Position numbers and translations under genes: made by a program. The notes beneath the pieces were generated by a model. It was not told the origin of the DNA and searched no databases. It saw only the letters and a list, made by a program, of their open reading frames with translations. Source: Gammaproteobacteria bacterium (GTDB taxonomy: Bacteria > Pseudomonadota > Gammaproteobacteria > S012-40). From it: a stretch of DNA of 6,821 bases. How positions within the stretch are numbered: the first letter of the stretch is position 1; the number at the start of each line of letters is the position of its first letter. Location: assembly GCA_015491615.1 (NCBI GenBank), contig WFVN01000243.1:1-6821 (forward strand), written 5' to 3'. Below are positions 4,899-6,821 of the stretch, piece after piece.

Positions 4899-6821
4899 TC
4901 AGGTGGCCAGCAACTCGGGCCACAGGCGGTATTGTTCGTAACGGGGGGCGGAGGCGTCGCTGTATTCCCGCAGCAGGGGGGTGAGCTCCTCCGCCGGCAG
5001 GGGGTGGCTCACCAGGAAGCCCTGCACCTGGTCGCAGCCGTGGGTGCGCAGGAAGTATAACTGACCTTCCTCCTCCACGCCTTCGGCGACCACTTCCAGT
5101 TGCAGGCTCTTGCCCAGGGCGATGATGGCCTCGGCGATGTTGGCGTCGTCGGCGTCGGTGGTGATGTCGCGGACGAAGGACTGGTCGATCTTGAGTTTCT
5201 TGAGAGGAAACTTGCGCAAGTAGTTGAGCGAGCTGAAGCCGGTGCCGAAGTCGTCGATGGATAGGTTCACCCCCAGGTCTTTCAGCTCGTGCAGCATCTG
5301 GGCCGTCTTTTCGATGTTGTGGGCGAGGAAGCCCTCGGTGATCTCCAGCTCCAGACGGGTGGGGTCGAGGCCCGATTCGTCCAGGGCCGAGCGCACCACG
5401 GCCACGAAGTCGGGTTGGCGGAACTGCTGCATGGAGAGGTTGACGGCCATGCGCATGGGCGGGAGGCCGGCCTCTTCCCAGGCCTTGGCCTGGCGGCAGG
5501 CGTTGCGCAGCACCCATTCGCCGATGGGGATGATGAGCTGGGTCTCTTCGGCGAAGGGGATGAACCGGTCCGGTTCGATGAGCCCTTGCTCGGGGTGCAT
5601 CCAGCGCAGCAGGGCCTCCACGCCGATGATGCGGCGGCTGTGCAGGTCCACCTGGGGTTGGTAGTAGAGGAGGAATTCCTGCCGGTCGATGGCGAAGCGC
5701 AGGCTGTTCTCCAGCATCAGGTGTTCCACCGCCTTGGCGTTCATGTCGGCGGTGTAGAAGTGGTAGTTGTTGCGCCCCTTCTCCTTGGTGCGGTACATGG
5801 CCGTGTCGGCGTTTTTGAGGAGGGTGCGCATGTCCTGGGCGTCGTCGGGGAACAGGGTGATGCCGATGCTGGTGGAGACGATGATTTCGTGCCCGTCCAG
5901 GCGGAAGGGGGTCTCCATGAGTTCGAGGATCTTGCGCGCTACGGCGGCGGCGTCTTCCGGGTCCTTGATGCCTTCCAGGATGACGGTGAACTCGTCTCCC
6001 CCCAGGCGGGCGACGGTGTCCCCCTCGCGGGCGTGCTTCTGCAGGCGGCGGGCCATGCCGCGCAGGAGCTGGTCGCCGGCATGGTGGCCGAGGCTGTCGT
6101 TGATGTTCTTGAAGCGGTCGAGGTCGAGGAACAGGAGGGCCACCTTGGTGTCGTTGCGTTGCGCACGGGCGATGGCGCGGCGCAGGCGGTCGCGGAACAG
6201 GGTGCGGTTGGGGAGGCCGGTGAGGGAGTCGTAGTTGGCCAGGTAGGTGAGGCGTTCCTCGGTTTCGCGCCGCTGGGTGATGTCGCGGGAGATGGCGACG
6301 ATGCGGGTCACCCGCTCGCCGTCCGGGTCGGTCTCGATGCGGGCGCGGGTCTCCAGCCACAGGGGGCGACCGTCCTCCCGCCGGGCCTCGTGGCTGATCC
6401 AGTTCTCGCCGTCCGATTCGGCCAGTTTGGCGAACAGGCGCTTGCGGTTGCGGCCGACGTTGAGGCTGTCGAGGATCTCGTCCAGGGTGAGGCCGATGAG
6501 GGTGTGGGGTGCCCGCCCGAGAATGCGCTCGGCGGCGGGGGAGGCGTAGCGGCAGCGCCCGTGCCGGTCGTACACGGTGATGAGGTCGGTGGTGTAGCGG
6601 GCGAGGATCTGCGCCTCGTCCGGCTCGTCGTGGAGGCCCTCGGCGAGGATGAACAGGACGCGGATGCCCGAGAGGCCCTGCAGGTCCAGCTCCGGTTGCA
6701 CCCACACGGTGTAGTCCCGCCCCTGGTGGCGCAGGCGGGAGGTGTTGCCCTCGCCCACGCGTGCCTGGGTGACGAGGCGGTGGAGGGTGGGCAGGGTGTC
6801 CCATTGCACCCTCTCCCCCAG
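4899..6821 (-). CDS. PAS-GGDEF-EAL protein: c-di-GMP cyclase/phosphodiesterase (N-terminus probably beyond the window)
   Basis: This protein makes and/or degrades the second messenger cyclic di-GMP. Numbering is from a possible GTG start at 6809. A PAS domain spans about 68-178 and ends in the typical SRDITQRR linker. The GGDEF domain follows (about 188-352): metal Asp D229, N237 and D246, the signature GGDEF at 270-274, and an intact inhibitory site R261-x-x-D264 five residues before it. The EAL domain (about 365-615) has EALLRW at 398-403, N457, E489-I-T-E, DDFGTG at 519-524, K540, AEGVE at 575-579 and QGF at 596-598, so both catalytic sites look competent. No membrane helix is seen in the part present. 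The frame stays open to the window edge (L-G-E-R precede the GTG), and residues 1-60 read like the end of another sensory domain, so the real start is probably outside. A GTG start at 6809 cannot be excluded. The methyltransferase-like gene follows after 16 bp. Confidence 0.94.
   Translation of the reverse strand: MGERVQWDTLPTLHRLVTQARVGEGNTSRLRHQGRDYTVWVQPELDLQGLSGIRVLFILAEGLHDEPDEAQILARYTTDLITVYDRHGRCRYASPAAERILGRAPHTLIGLTLDEILDSLNVGRNRKRLFAKLAESDGENWISHEARREDGRPLWLETRARIETDPDGERVTRIVAISRDITQRRETEERLTYLANYDSLTGLPNRTLFRDRLRRAIARAQRNDTKVALLFLDLDRFKNINDSLGHHAGDQLLRGMARRLQKHAREGDTVARLGGDEFTVILEGIKDPEDAAAVARKILELMETPFRLDGHEIIVSTSIGITLFPDDAQDMRTLLKNADTAMYRTKEKGRNNYHFYTADMNAKAVEHLMLENSLRFAIDRQEFLLYYQPQVDLHSRRIIGVEALLRWMHPEQGLIEPDRFIPFAEETQLIIPIGEWVLRNACRQAKAWEEAGLPPMRMAVNLSMQQFRQPDFVAVVRSALDESGLDPTRLELEITEGFLAHNIEKTAQMLHELKDLGVNLSIDDFGTGFSSLNYLRKFPLKKLKIDQSFVRDITTDADDANIAEAIIALGKSLQLEVVAEGVEEEGQLYFLRTHGCDQVQGFLVSHPLPAEELTPLLREYSDASAPRYEQYRLWPELLAT

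Noticed and set aside
3998..4984. Rightward open frame of 328 codons opposite the methyltransferase-like gene
   Set aside because: Although long and less skewed in composition than other shadows, it lacks a recognisable domain and a good ribosome site; the leftward frame has a strong Shine-Dalgarno, operon spacing and a fold-like motif.
4822..6804. Leftward open frame of 660 codons with an ATG at 6804
   Set aside because: It is the +1-type shadow of the PAS-GGDEF-EAL gene, dominated by P/R/H/G; the other frame carries all the catalytic motifs.

Overview
The window is very GC-rich, compact bacterial chromosome. Its gene families (MobA, COG0590 deaminase, COG3044 ATPase, UMF1-type transporter, PAS-GGDEF-EAL protein) are typical of a high-GC proteobacterium. 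A gammaproteobacterium of the purple-sulfur or sulfur-oxidiser type is my best guess, but that rests on general resemblance and not on a marker gene. I see no mobile element, CRISPR array, RNA gene, phage gene or toxin-antitoxin pair.

Left part (1-756): a leftward two-gene unit. A GuaD-like nucleobase/nucleoside deaminase is followed 7 bp later by the N-terminal third of mobA (molybdenum cofactor guanylyltransferase), which runs off the left edge. A rightward gene for a COG3044-type 'ABC-class' ATPase diverges from the deaminase across only 28 bp. That ATPase family is conserved but has no settled bacterial function.

Middle (2407-4009): the ATPase gene ends tail-to-tail with, and overlaps by 20 bp, a leftward gene for a 12-helix major facilitator protein of the UMF1/Atg22-like group. 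Upstream of the transporter is a gene-free stretch of about 295 bp. It holds a hairpin just ahead of the transporter start, a second hairpin, a probable intrinsic terminator for the next leftward gene, and a perfect 7-bp-arm palindrome that overlaps that gene's stop codon.

Right part (4010-6821): a leftward two-gene operon. The first gene encodes a PAS-GGDEF-EAL protein whose cyclase, inhibitory-site and phosphodiesterase residues all look intact; its N-terminus probably lies beyond the right edge. After 16 bp comes an unrecognised protein of 290 residues with a degenerate methyltransferase-like nucleotide-binding motif. The tight spacing suggests the two are co-expressed.

No strong undescribed system is evident. 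The most useful leads are the uncharacterised ATPase with its divergent deaminase neighbour, the methyltransferase-like partner of the c-di-GMP enzyme, and the structured intergenic region.
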